Source: Clostridia bacterium (GTDB lineage Bacteria > Bacillota > Clostridia > Christensenellales > CAG-1252). From it: DNA of 6,440 nt. Every line of letters starts with the position of its first letter. The first letter of the stretch is position 1. The position numbers and the translations under genes were made by a program. A model generated the notes under the pieces. The model searched no databases. It saw only the letters and a list, made by a program, of their open reading frames with translations, and was not told the DNA's origin. Below, one piece after another: positions 1 through 6,380 of the stretch. Where the stretch lies: the NCBI GenBank assembly GCA_017455385.1, contig JAFTBD010000122.1:1-6440 (forward strand). Reading direction: 5' to 3'.

Positions 1-420
1 GGCACCCTTGTGCGTGTCGCGGACGGTGCGGGCGCGGACGCCGTTTTCATCGTGAATCGGAAAGCGCGTCTCACGCACCCGAAATTCATCCACAGCACGA
101 TGGGAGCGGCATTTCACGTGCCCATCATCGAGTTCGAGAGCGTTGACGCCTGTTATGATTATCTGAAAAGCAAACGCTTCACCATTTATCTCGCGGACAG
201 TCGCGCGGAGAAGATGTATTACGAGTTGCCGCTCGGCAAGCGGGTGGCGTTCGTGATGGGGAGCGAGCGCTACGGCATCAGCCGCGTTTGGTACGACAAG
301 GAAGTGGACTACGTGGCGATCCCGATGATGGGGAAATGCGATTCCCTGAACGTTGGCGTGGCGGGGACGGTGCTCCTCTATGAAGCCTGCGTGAAGAATA
401 AACTCGGCGGTCGGCGTTAG
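1..420 (+). CDS. SpoU/TrmH-family RNA 2'-O-methyltransferase, 3' part
   Basis: The gene is cut by the left edge; 139 codons and the TAG stop are visible, read in frame from base 1. SpoU (SPOUT-superfamily) enzymes transfer a methyl group from S-adenosylmethionine to a ribose 2'-OH of tRNA or rRNA and work as dimers with a trefoil-knot cofactor site. All three family motifs can be seen: the end of motif 1 (GTLVRVADGAGADAV, from base 1, normally preceded by NPGN), motif 2 (VMGSERYGIS, bases 253-282), and motif 3 (IPMMGKCDSLNVGVAG, about bases 319-366) with the conserved Ser and Asn of SLN. The C-terminus ends shortly after motif 3, as usual. The RNA target cannot be told; a tRNA Gm18-type (TrmH-like) enzyme is possible, but the N-terminal region that would help is outside the window. 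Family assignment is secure, exact substrate is not. Confidence 0.93.
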   Translation, partial: GTLVRVADGAGADAVFIVNRKARLTHPKFIHSTMGAAFHVPIIEFESVDACYDYLKSKRFTIYLADSRAEKMYYELPLGKRVAFVMGSERYGISRVWYDKEVDYVAIPMMGKCDSLNVGVAGTVLLYEACVKNKLGGRR

Positions 421-444
421 CCTGCCCGTCGTAAGGAGATTAAA

Positions 445-1626
445 ATGGACGAGATCGTAAAAGAGGAGACCGAGGGCGTTACGGAAGCCCCCGTTTCCGA
501 AGAAAAGAAAGAATGTCCCGTGAAGGGCGTCGTGAAGAAACTGGCGAAACGTTGGTTTATCGACGCTTTCTCGGGCATGGCGCAGGGCTTGTTCTGCACC
601 CTCATCGCAGGCACCATCCTCGCGCAGATCGCTTCTTGGTGCGGCGATAACGCTTTCGCGCATACCCTCGATTACATCGCCAAGATCGCGAAGAGTCTGA
701 TGGGCGCGGGCATCGGCGTCGGCATCGCGAATAAACTGAATGCCAAGCCGCTCGTTCTTTTCACCGCCGCGGTCACAGGTCTCGTGGGCGCTTTTGCCTC
801 GGGATTGGTCGACGCTCTTGTGAAAGGTTCTGCTTTCGCGCTTGCGTTCGGCGCGCCCGGAAACCCCATCGGCGCTTACGTTTTGTCCCTTCTCACCATT
901 GAGATCGCACAACTGTACGTGGGGAAGACCAAGGTGGATATCGTGCTCGTTCCGCTCGGAATGATGATCCTGTGTCTTGCGGGGATATTTATCGCGTGGC
1001 CCTTTATCAAACTCATCGAACTGCTCGGCACGGGCATCGCGCTCGCCATCGAGGCGGGCGTCGCCGTCAAGATCATCGTCGGCGTATTCGTCGCGGTGGT
1101 GATGGGCATACTCCTCACGATGCCGACCTCATCCGCGGCGATATGGATCGCCATCACGGCGGCGGTATCCGCGGAGTACGTGGACGCTCTCTCTATTGCG
1201 GGCGGCGCGGCGGTCGCAGGCTGTGCGGCGCATATGATCGGATTCGCGGTGGCGTCCTTCCGTGAGAACGGCGTCGGCGGACTCATTTCGCAGGGGATCG
1301 GCACGAGTATGCTCCAGATCCCGAATATTATGAAAAAGCCCATCATTATGGTGCCCGAGATCATCGCAAGCGCGGTGGCGGGCTTGGTCGCCGTTCTTCT
1401 CGACCTCAGATGCACCCCGGCGGGCGGCGGCATGGGTACGTCGGGACTTGTCGGCGTATTCGGCGCCATCGATGCGTCGCAGGCGGCGTCTGTTGCGGGG
1501 TGGAAGATCGCCCTCGGCGTCATCCTTTGTTTATTCGTTATCCCCGCAGGAGTTTCTTTCGCCGTGAGCGAATTGTTCCGCAAGAAAGGCTGGATCTCAT
1601 TCGGCGACCAGAAGTTGGAGGCGTAG
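445..1626 (+). CDS. PTS sugar transporter subunit IIC, EIIC_2-type permease
   Basis: This is a 393-residue polytopic membrane protein resembling the stand-alone EIIC_2 family (Pfam PTS_EIIC_2) of Gram-positive bacteria, which is annotated as the sugar-translocating unit of phosphotransferase systems. An acidic and lysine-rich cytoplasmic N-terminus (about 1-36) is followed by roughly nine or ten hydrophobic segments (about 40-375) and a short basic tail ending in GWISFGDQKLEA. Recognisable family stretches are GAPGNPIG (136-143), MPTSSAA (226-232) and the loop RENGVGG (273-279) leading to SQGIGTSMLQIPN. There is no attached EIIA or EIIB domain and none is encoded nearby, so phosphoryl transfer partners would have to be elsewhere. 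The start is set by AAGGAG at 433-438, 6 nt before the ATG. It begins 24 nt after the methylase stop and ends 1 nt before pepF. Substrate is unknown; true PTS function is inferred from the family name only. Confidence 0.85.
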   Translation: MDEIVKEETEGVTEAPVSEEKKECPVKGVVKKLAKRWFIDAFSGMAQGLFCTLIAGTILAQIASWCGDNAFAHTLDYIAKIAKSLMGAGIGVGIANKLNAKPLVLFTAAVTGLVGAFASGLVDALVKGSAFALAFGAPGNPIGAYVLSLLTIEIAQLYVGKTKVDIVLVPLGMMILCLAGIFIAWPFIKLIELLGTGIALAIEAGVAVKIIVGVFVAVVMGILLTMPTSSAAIWIAITAAVSAEYVDALSIAGGAAVAGCAAHMIGFAVASFRENGVGGLISQGIGTSMLQIPNIMKKPIIMVPEIIASAVAGLVAVLLDLRCTPAGGGMGTSGLVGVFGAIDASQAASVAGWKIALGVILCLFVIPAGVSFAVSELFRKKGWISFGDQKLEA

Positions 1627-1627
1627 T

Positions 1628-3391
1628 ATGAAAAGAAGTGAAGTAGCAGCGAAGTATAAGTGGAATCTTGACAGCATCCTTCCCGCAGATCATTGGGAGG
1701 AGGAATACGAGTCCCTCGTCAAAGCGAAAGATGCCTTGAAGAAGTACGAAGGCACTCTCGCGGATAAAAAGATGCTTCTCGCGTGTTTCAAGGAGGAGAC
1801 GGAGATCTCCGTCAAAGTGGAGAATCTCTACGTTTACGCCAAAATGAAGCAGGACGAGAATACCGCCCTCGCCGAGTCGCAGAGCAGAGTCGGACGTATC
1901 CGCACTCTCAGCTCGGAGCTGGCGGCATCCTCGAGCTTCATCACGCCGGAGATCATCGCGTCTTATTCCGCGGACGACCTCATCGCCCTCTCGAAAGAGG
2001 AGGCTTTTTCGGATTATTCCTACGCCTTGACCGAGCTCGCGCGCAATCGCAAACGGTATCTCTCGGATAAAGAGGAGCGCATCTTGGCGAAGGTGTCGCA
2101 GATCGCGGGCGGCTATCAGAATGCTTTCACAATGTTCGATAATGCGGACGTTCGTTTTCGTGACGTAAAGGGCGAGGCGGGCGAGACTGTACACATCACG
2201 CACGGCACCTACAGCGAGCTCTTGATGAGCAAAGACAGACGGGTGCGCCGCGACGCCTACGAGAGTATGTTCACCGCCTATAAGGAGATGATCAATACCA
2301 TCGGGGCGCTGTACCTCGGCAACATCGAGAAGGACGAGTTTTATGCCTATTTCCGCGGCTATAAGAGCGCTCTCGAGATGTCGATGGACGGGGAGAACGT
2401 GGACGTGAAAGCCTATGAGAACCTCTTGGAGAGCGTGAATAAGGGCATTCCCGACTTGCATAAATATCTCGCCGTTCGCGAGAAGAAACTCGGTGTGGAT
2501 GCCTTGACGATGTATGATATGCACGTTCCCGTCGTCACGGGAGCGGATCTGAAACTCTCCTACGAAGAAGCTTATGATCTCGTCATTCGCGCGTTGTCCG
2601 TCCTCGGCGACGAATACGTCTCTCTTCTGAAAGAGGCGCGCGACACCGGATGGATCGACGTGTACGAGACGGAGAATAAGCGCAGCGGCGCCTATTCGTG
2701 GGGCACTTACACCTCGCATCCCTACGTGCTTTTGAATTACAAGGAGACCACGCACGACGTATTCACCATCGCGCACGAGCTCGGGCATGCGATGCACTCT
2801 TACAAGTCGAATGCGGCACAGCCGCACGCCAAGGCGGGTTATGAGATCTTCGTCGCGGAGATCGCGTCCACCGTCAATGAAATGCTCCTGTTCCGCTATC
2901 TTCTGAAAGAAGGCAAGGCGGACAGAGCATACCTCCTTTCTTATCTCGCGGATATGTTCCGCACCACTTTCTTCCGTCAGACGATGTTCGCCGAGTTCGA
3001 GCTCAAAGCGCACGAGAGGGTGGAGCAGGAAGGTACGGTCACCCCGGATGCTCTCTGCGAGATCTATTCCGACCTCAATAAGAAGTATTACGGCGAAGGT
3101 CCGACGGACGAGCTCATCTCGTACGAATGGGCGCGCATCCCGCATTTCTATAATTCTTTCTACGTCTACAAGTACGCGACGGGTATCGTCTCGGCGGCGG
3201 CGATCTCGGCTGACATCTTCGAAGGCAAGCCCGGTGCGCTCGAAGGATATATGCGTTTTCTCTCCCTCGGCGGCAGTATGCCTCCTCTCGAGATCTTGAA
3301 GGTCGCGGGGGTGGATCTGACGACGCAGGAGCCTTTCGAGAAGGCGATGGAATTATTCCGCAGTGCGGTGGAGGAACTCGCCGCGATATGA
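1628..3391 (+). CDS. pepF: Oligoendopeptidase F, M3-family zinc metallopeptidase
   Basis: The 587-residue product matches the usual length (about 600) of PepF, a cytosolic zinc peptidase that cleaves short oligopeptides, typically in peptide recycling. The zinc site is complete: HELGH at 383-387 gives both histidine ligands and the catalytic Glu384, and Glu411 in FVAEIAST is the expected third ligand. The M3B hallmark upstream (YSWGTYTSHPYVLLNY) and the C-terminal substrate-binding stretch IPHFYNSFYVYKYATG (His506, Tyr508, Tyr512, Tyr514) are present. The N-terminus (YKWNLDSILP) is typical of the family, supporting the ATG at 1628, which has GGAGG at 1617-1621 with a 6-nt spacer. The gene starts 1 nt after the permease stop, and its TGA overlaps the next ATG (ATGA), implying translational coupling. 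No signal peptide is present. No defects are seen. Confidence 0.97.
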   Translation: MKRSEVAAKYKWNLDSILPADHWEEEYESLVKAKDALKKYEGTLADKKMLLACFKEETEISVKVENLYVYAKMKQDENTALAESQSRVGRIRTLSSELAASSSFITPEIIASYSADDLIALSKEEAFSDYSYALTELARNRKRYLSDKEERILAKVSQIAGGYQNAFTMFDNADVRFRDVKGEAGETVHITHGTYSELLMSKDRRVRRDAYESMFTAYKEMINTIGALYLGNIEKDEFYAYFRGYKSALEMSMDGENVDVKAYENLLESVNKGIPDLHKYLAVREKKLGVDALTMYDMHVPVVTGADLKLSYEEAYDLVIRALSVLGDEYVSLLKEARDTGWIDVYETENKRSGAYSWGTYTSHPYVLLNYKETTHDVFTIAHELGHAMHSYKSNAAQPHAKAGYEIFVAEIASTVNEMLLFRYLLKEGKADRAYLLSYLADMFRTTFFRQTMFAEFELKAHERVEQEGTVTPDALCEIYSDLNKKYYGEGPTDELISYEWARIPHFYNSFYVYKYATGIVSAAAISADIFEGKPGALEGYMRFLSLGGSMPPLEILKVAGVDLTTQEPFEKAMELFRSAVEELAAI

Positions 3392-4167
3392 GGAAGTTGT
3401 TGCCCGTTTGCTTGCTCTTTATCCTGATAGCGGTATTGCTTTGCGGTTGTGCGGAGTCTTTTACCTATACCTACTATTTGGATAATTCGGGCGCAGTGCA
3501 TATGGACTATCGTTTCACCTACGATGCCTCCGCGGAAGACGCGGAGATCGTCAAGGCGGAAGCGGAGCGGATCGTCGACAAGCTCGTCGTCGGGAATGAC
3601 TGGAAAGATATCTCCGAGGTGGATACCGATACGGCGGGCGTGGTGGAGCTGCGCGTGACCTATCCGTCGCTGACGGACTATGAGATATCCTCCGGCACGA
3701 CGGGGAAAGAGCCGAATAAGATCGTCGCCCACGAGAATGAGGGCGTCTTGGTCAAATATACTTCCACTTCGGAGGATTATTATTCGGATCGCTTCGTCGA
3801 GAACGTGAGGTCGATCCTCGGCGAAGGATATGAGACGGTCAGCTTCTCGGGATGCGACTTCTATTACGTCTACGGCACCCGTTATCGCACGACCAAGACG
3901 AATGCGGACTCGGTGGAGAAGAGAGACGGCATCTATTTCCATACTTGGAAATTGGAGCCCGACACGAAACAGGATATCATCGTTATGCAGTACGGACTCA
4001 ATGGCATTTTGCTGTACGTGATCACCATTTCGATTTTCGTATTGAGCTTGGCGATAATATCTGTTATAATAGTAATTAACAATAAGAGAAATAAGGCTGT
4101 TTTTCGTTCCGTGACCTCGGTGTCAACGGAGAAAACGGACGGAGAGACAGGAGAGGAAGGAGAATAA
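3388..4167 (+). CDS. Putative lipoprotein with C-terminal membrane anchor, function unknown
   Basis: I do not recognise a characterised homologue for this 259-residue protein. The N-terminus is a lipoprotein-type signal: MRK, a hydrophobic core (4-18), then LCGC with Cys21 as the likely lipidated residue (the Cys at -2 is unusual but tolerable). Residues 22-200 form a polar domain rich in Tyr, Asp and Glu, with beta-like alternating segments at its start (FTYTYYLDNSGAVHMDYRF). A second hydrophobic segment at about 206-230 is followed by a basic stop-transfer stretch (NNKRNK) and an acidic tail (to 259), predicted cytoplasmic. The layout resembles LppM-like envelope proteins, but this is only an architectural resemblance. 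The start is fixed by the ATGA overlap with pepF; GGAGG at 3370-3374 lies 13 nt upstream, longer than at its neighbours, so initiation probably depends on coupling. Its 3' end carries a promoter for dnaB. Being a real gene is well supported; function is open. Confidence 0.85.
   Translation: MRKLLPVCLLFILIAVLLCGCAESFTYTYYLDNSGAVHMDYRFTYDASAEDAEIVKAEAERIVDKLVVGNDWKDISEVDTDTAGVVELRVTYPSLTDYEISSGTTGKEPNKIVAHENEGVLVKYTSTSEDYYSDRFVENVRSILGEGYETVSFSGCDFYYVYGTRYRTTKTNADSVEKRDGIYFHTWKLEPDTKQDIIVMQYGLNGILLYVITISIFVLSLAIISVIIVINNKRNKAVFRSVTSVSTEKTDGETGEEGE
4042..4070 (+). promoter_or_regulatory. Internal SigA-type extended -10 promoter for dnaB
   Basis: A -35-like TTGAGC (4042-4047, four of six matches to TTGACA) is separated by exactly 17 nt from a perfect TATAAT (4065-4070). 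The -10 is extended, being preceded by TGT (4062-4064), so it reads TGTTATAAT. Initiation would fall near 4077 and give a leader of about 90 nt before the dnaB ATG. It lies within the codons for the transmembrane segment of the upstream lipoprotein, in a locally AT-rich patch. Function is inferred from the match alone. Confidence 0.6.
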
Positions 4168-4168
4168 T

Positions 4169-5593
4169 ATGCCCTCGGAGAATAAAGAAAAGAAGAAGAT
4201 ACGCACCTATCCCGCGAGTGTCGAAGCGGAGAAGAGCGTCCTCGGCGCATTCCTCATCGACCGCAACGCGGTGAACGATCACATCAATCGTTTGGCGGAG
4301 CGCGACTTCTCGCTTGCTTCGCACAAGTCGATTTTTGCCGCGATGAAGGAACTCTATCTGGAGGATCATCCGCTGGATATCGTCAGCGTGGCGGATAAAA
4401 TGCGCCTGAAAGGCACGCTCGAAGAAGCGGGCGACTTCCCGTATCTGTCCGCGCTCGCCACCGGCATTCCCAGCGCGGCGGGTTGCGGTTATTACGTCGA
4501 CATTTTGAAGCGTGACGGACTTCTGCGCGCCCTGCTTGAAGTGAGCAAGGATATCGCGGAGAACGTCTATGAGTCGGAGAACGAAGAGGAGAGCCTCTCG
4601 TACGCGCAACAACGCATTCTCGCGGTCACGCAGTCGAGAGAGGATTCCGCTCTCGTTCCCATCAGTCAGATCGTGGACGATGAGATGCATAGGATCGAGG
4701 AACAACACGCCGATCCCGATGCCGCCAGGGGGCTTATGACGGGTTTCTCGAATTTCGACTACGTCACCAACGGATTGCAGAAAAGCAACCTCGTCATCCT
4801 TGCGGCGCGTCCGGGTGTCGGTAAGACGGCTTTCGCCCTGAATATCGCCACGAACGTCGCTCTCCGCGATGAGAATAAGAATATCCTTATCTTCTCCCTT
4901 GAGATGGCGTCGGGCGAGCTTGTGCGTCGTATGCTGTGCTCCATCACTGGCGTCAGCAATACGAATATTTCCAAGAGCAAACTCGTGATGGATGAGTTCA
5001 TCGCGTTGAATTCCGCTCGTCAACAGTTGTGGAAGAGCCACATCTACGTGGATCAGACCACCTTGCAGACGCCGGGCGACATCCTCGCCAAGTGCCGTCG
5101 TTTCATGATCGAGCACAAGGCGAATATCGACCTCGTTATCATCGACTATATGCAGCTTATGACCTATCCCGGCAAAGAGTCTCGTCAGCAGGAAGTCGCG
5201 GAGATCAGCCGTCGTATGAAGCTCCTCGCGAAGGAGATCGACGCGCCGGTCATCGTGCTCTCGCAGATGTCGAGAAGCGCCGAGATCAATAAAGATAAGC
5301 CGCAGCTCCACGACCTACGTGACAGCGGCTCTATCGAGCAGGACGCCGATATCGTCACCTTCCTCTATAAAGAGAAGGATCAAGACCCCGAGAATACCAT
5401 TGTCGAGCTCATTATAGCCAAGTTCAGAAACGGCAAGACGGGCAGCCTCGCTTTCGAGTGGCATGGCAGCACCTTCCGCGTCGAGCCGACGGATGAGTCT
5501 CGCATCCCCGCTTTCAGAAGGGCAGCGGAACGTAAAGCCCGCGGAGAAGGTCCCGCGTCTGAAGGCGGCAACGGGGAGGCGGAGGGATCATGA
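4169..5593 (+). CDS. dnaB: Replicative DNA helicase DnaB
   Basis: The 474-residue product is the hexameric 5'-3' helicase that unwinds DNA at the replication fork and recruits primase. The N-terminal domain begins with PASVEAEKSVLGAFL (about 15-29), the family signature, and runs to about 115; a helical linker follows (about 115-185) and then the RecA-like ATPase domain (about 188-450). Walker A is ARPGVGKT (213-220, Lys219). Walker B is LVIIDYMQLM with Asp326. The SQMSR motif follows (Ser365-Gln366), then DLRDSGSIEQDADIV, and KFRNGKTG with Arg420 as the expected arginine finger. The last 25 residues are a Gly/Glu-rich low-complexity tail. The start is supported by AAGGAG at 4157-4162, 6 nt before ATG. 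It follows the lipoprotein stop by 1 nt and overlaps the PPTase start by ATGA. No intein interrupts the ATPase motifs. It is not next to rplI, a common partner in Bacillota. The motifs support a functional chromosomal helicase. Confidence 0.98.
   Translation: MPSENKEKKKIRTYPASVEAEKSVLGAFLIDRNAVNDHINRLAERDFSLASHKSIFAAMKELYLEDHPLDIVSVADKMRLKGTLEEAGDFPYLSALATGIPSAAGCGYYVDILKRDGLLRALLEVSKDIAENVYESENEEESLSYAQQRILAVTQSREDSALVPISQIVDDEMHRIEEQHADPDAARGLMTGFSNFDYVTNGLQKSNLVILAARPGVGKTAFALNIATNVALRDENKNILIFSLEMASGELVRRMLCSITGVSNTNISKSKLVMDEFIALNSARQQLWKSHIYVDQTTLQTPGDILAKCRRFMIEHKANIDLVIIDYMQLMTYPGKESRQQEVAEISRRMKLLAKEIDAPVIVLSQMSRSAEINKDKPQLHDLRDSGSIEQDADIVTFLYKEKDQDPENTIVELIIAKFRNGKTGSLAFEWHGSTFRVEPTDESRIPAFRRAAERKARGEGPASEGGNGEAEGS
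5575..5585 (+). promoter_or_regulatory. Tandem Shine-Dalgarno sites before the PPTase
   Basis: Two GGAGG motifs lie at 5575-5579 and 5581-5585, within the last codons of dnaB (encoding Gly/Glu residues), 10 and 4 nt before the ATG at 5590. Together with the ATGA stop/start overlap they support this start and suggest efficient coupled re-initiation. The purine-rich tail of DnaB may partly exist to carry these sites. Confidence 0.6.
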
Positions 5594-6051
5594 GCGCTAT
5601 TCCCGCAAGTGAGGAGATACTCCTCTATATCACGAATAAACACCGCGTGGACGAGATCGTACGTGAGCTCGGCGCGGAGAGCATTGAGAAAGACGAGAAC
5701 GGAGCCCCTCTCCTAAAAGGGTCGCCCCTTCGTATGTCTTTATCGCATAAAGGGGACGTTGTCGCGATCGCGGTCTCACAAGAAGACGTGGGCGTGGACG
5801 TGGAGGATACCACCGTCCCGAGGAACGTGGAAAGGCTGTCCAAACTCTTCCATATCGAAGAGCGCCCTGCGAGCCTATACGACTTCTATAGGGTATGGAC
5901 GGCGAAGGAAGCGGAAGGGAAGCGCCTGCGTTCGGGCATCACGACCGAGATATTGCGGGCGAGATCGCCGCAAGGCAAATATTTCGACTACGGAGATTAT
6001 CTGATCTGCGTGATGGGGCAGGGCGCCGTCCGCGTTATCGAGAAATCATAA
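5590..6051 (+). CDS. Compact Sfp-type 4'-phosphopantetheinyl transferase
   Basis: The 153-residue protein matches the 4'-phosphopantetheinyl transferase superfamily, which moves the phosphopantetheine arm of coenzyme A to a serine of carrier proteins. Motifs in order are: a KDENGAPLL stretch (about 34-42) like the usual 'GKP' region; SLSHKGD with His53, matching the CoA-contacting His of Sfp; VGVDVED with metal-binding Asp70 and Glu72; and VWTAKEAEGK with Trp103, Lys106, Glu107 and Lys111, matching WxxKEx3K of Sfp (Glu151, Lys155 there). The C-terminus ends in a short beta-like region. Sfp enzymes are usually about 220-240 residues and AcpS about 120; here the N-terminal half is short by roughly 37 residues relative to Sfp, yet every catalytic residue is kept. 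It overlaps dnaB by ATGA and sits 10 nt before an acyl carrier protein, its likely substrate. Family assignment is strong; the target is inferred from context. Confidence 0.88.
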   Translation: MSAIPASEEILLYITNKHRVDEIVRELGAESIEKDENGAPLLKGSPLRMSLSHKGDVVAIAVSQEDVGVDVEDTTVPRNVERLSKLFHIEERPASLYDFYRVWTAKEAEGKRLRSGITTEILRARSPQGKYFDYGDYLICVMGQGAVRVIEKS

Positions 6052-6061
6052 GGAGAATCAT

Positions 6062-6289
6062 ATGGAAGAGAAAGTATACGGCATCATTGCGGAACATTTC
6101 GACGTGGAGAAGTCTGCGCTCACCCCCGAGACCGATCTCGTGGCGGATATGCACGCGGATTCGTTGGATCTGGTGGAACTCATCATGGCGTTTGAGGACG
6201 AATTCGGACTCTCCATCCCCGACGAAGTCGCCTTGTCCGTGAAAACGATCGATGACGTCGTGAAATATATCGAAAGTGCGGAAAAATAG
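6062..6289 (+). CDS. acpP: Acyl carrier protein
   Basis: The 75-residue acidic protein has the standard length and four-helix pattern of a type II acyl carrier protein. The attachment motif is ADSLDLVEL (about 32-40), with Ser34 as the phosphopantetheine site and helix II continuing as IMAFEDEFGLSIPDE, close to the fatty-acid-synthesis consensus. A His stands where the consensus DLGADSL has Gly (DMHADSL). The start is supported by AAGGAG at 6050-6055, which overlaps the PPTase stop and lies 6 nt before the ATG. It follows the PPTase by 10 nt, so the carrier and its activating enzyme are co-expressed. No fab or plsX genes are in the window, so whether this is the housekeeping carrier for fatty acids or one dedicated to another pathway cannot be decided here. 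The acpP symbol is used for family resemblance. Confidence 0.95.
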   Translation: MEEKVYGIIAEHFDVEKSALTPETDLVADMHADSLDLVELIMAFEDEFGLSIPDEVALSVKTIDDVVKYIESAEK

Positions 6290-6290
6290 A

Positions 6291-6323
6291 AAGAGTGCGC
6301 GTTCTTTTTCGCGCGCCCCTCTT
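6291..6323 (+). terminator. Imperfect hairpin after the ACP gene, possible weak terminator
   Basis: Arms AAGAG (6291-6295) and CTCTT (6319-6323) enclose a small internal loop (T opposite CC) and a second stem GCGCG (6297-6301) with CGCGC (6312-6316), leaving a 10-nt loop that contains TTTTT. The hairpin begins 1 nt after the ACP stop codon. No T-run follows it on the + strand (GAAAACG comes next), so it is not a canonical intrinsic terminator for the operon. On the - strand the same hairpin would be followed by TCTATTTTT. It may act as a weak terminator, a 3'-end stabiliser, or not at all. Confidence 0.4.
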
Positions 6324-6350
6324 GAAAACGAATACATAGAAGAGTATAAT
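6322..6350 (+). promoter_or_regulatory. Near-consensus SigA-type promoter
   Basis: TTGAAA (6322-6327, five of six matches to the -35 consensus) and a perfect TATAAT (6345-6350) are separated by 17 nt, the optimal spacing. Transcription would begin near 6357 and give a leader of about 24 nt before the ATG at 6381. The -35 shares its first bases with the end of the preceding hairpin. This is the best promoter match in the window and indicates that the next gene has its own transcription unit, with or without read-through from the ACP gene. Confidence 0.75.
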
Positions 6351-6380
6351 ATAAAATAGTATTTACGGAGGCAGAGGACA

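Noticed and set aside
1538..3145. A 535-codon open frame on the - strand opposite pepF
   Set aside because: The + strand encodes a complete PepF with all zinc ligands. The antisense translation is rich in Arg, Leu, Ile and Val without recognisable motifs, as expected when codon bias removes TTA, CTA and TCA from the sense strand in the matching frame.
3149..3154. TATAAT inside pepF as an internal promoter
   Set aside because: The position 17 nt upstream reads AATGGG, not a -35 match, and there is no extended -10. It falls in the conserved HFYNSFY codons.
3166..3942. A 258-codon open frame on the - strand across the pepF/lipoprotein junction
   Set aside because: It spans two + strand genes, has no recognised motif, and its composition (Arg/Ile/Asp-rich) looks like a reverse reading of the biased sense codons.
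4076..5311. A 411-codon open frame on the - strand opposite dnaB
   Set aside because: It lies opposite an intact DnaB with Walker A, Walker B and arginine finger. No ribosome binding site or domain is evident; it is a codon-bias shadow.
4802..5430. Possible intein in DnaB, a common insertion site
   Set aside because: Walker A, Walker B, SQMSR and the arginine finger are contiguous at normal spacing and the total length is a normal 474 residues.
5717..5755. Alternative hairpins AAGGG / CCCCTT / AAGGGG inside the PPTase gene, resembling an attenuator
   Set aside because: The stems are only 5-6 bp, lie inside conserved coding sequence just before the SLSH motif, and have no T-run; most likely chance.
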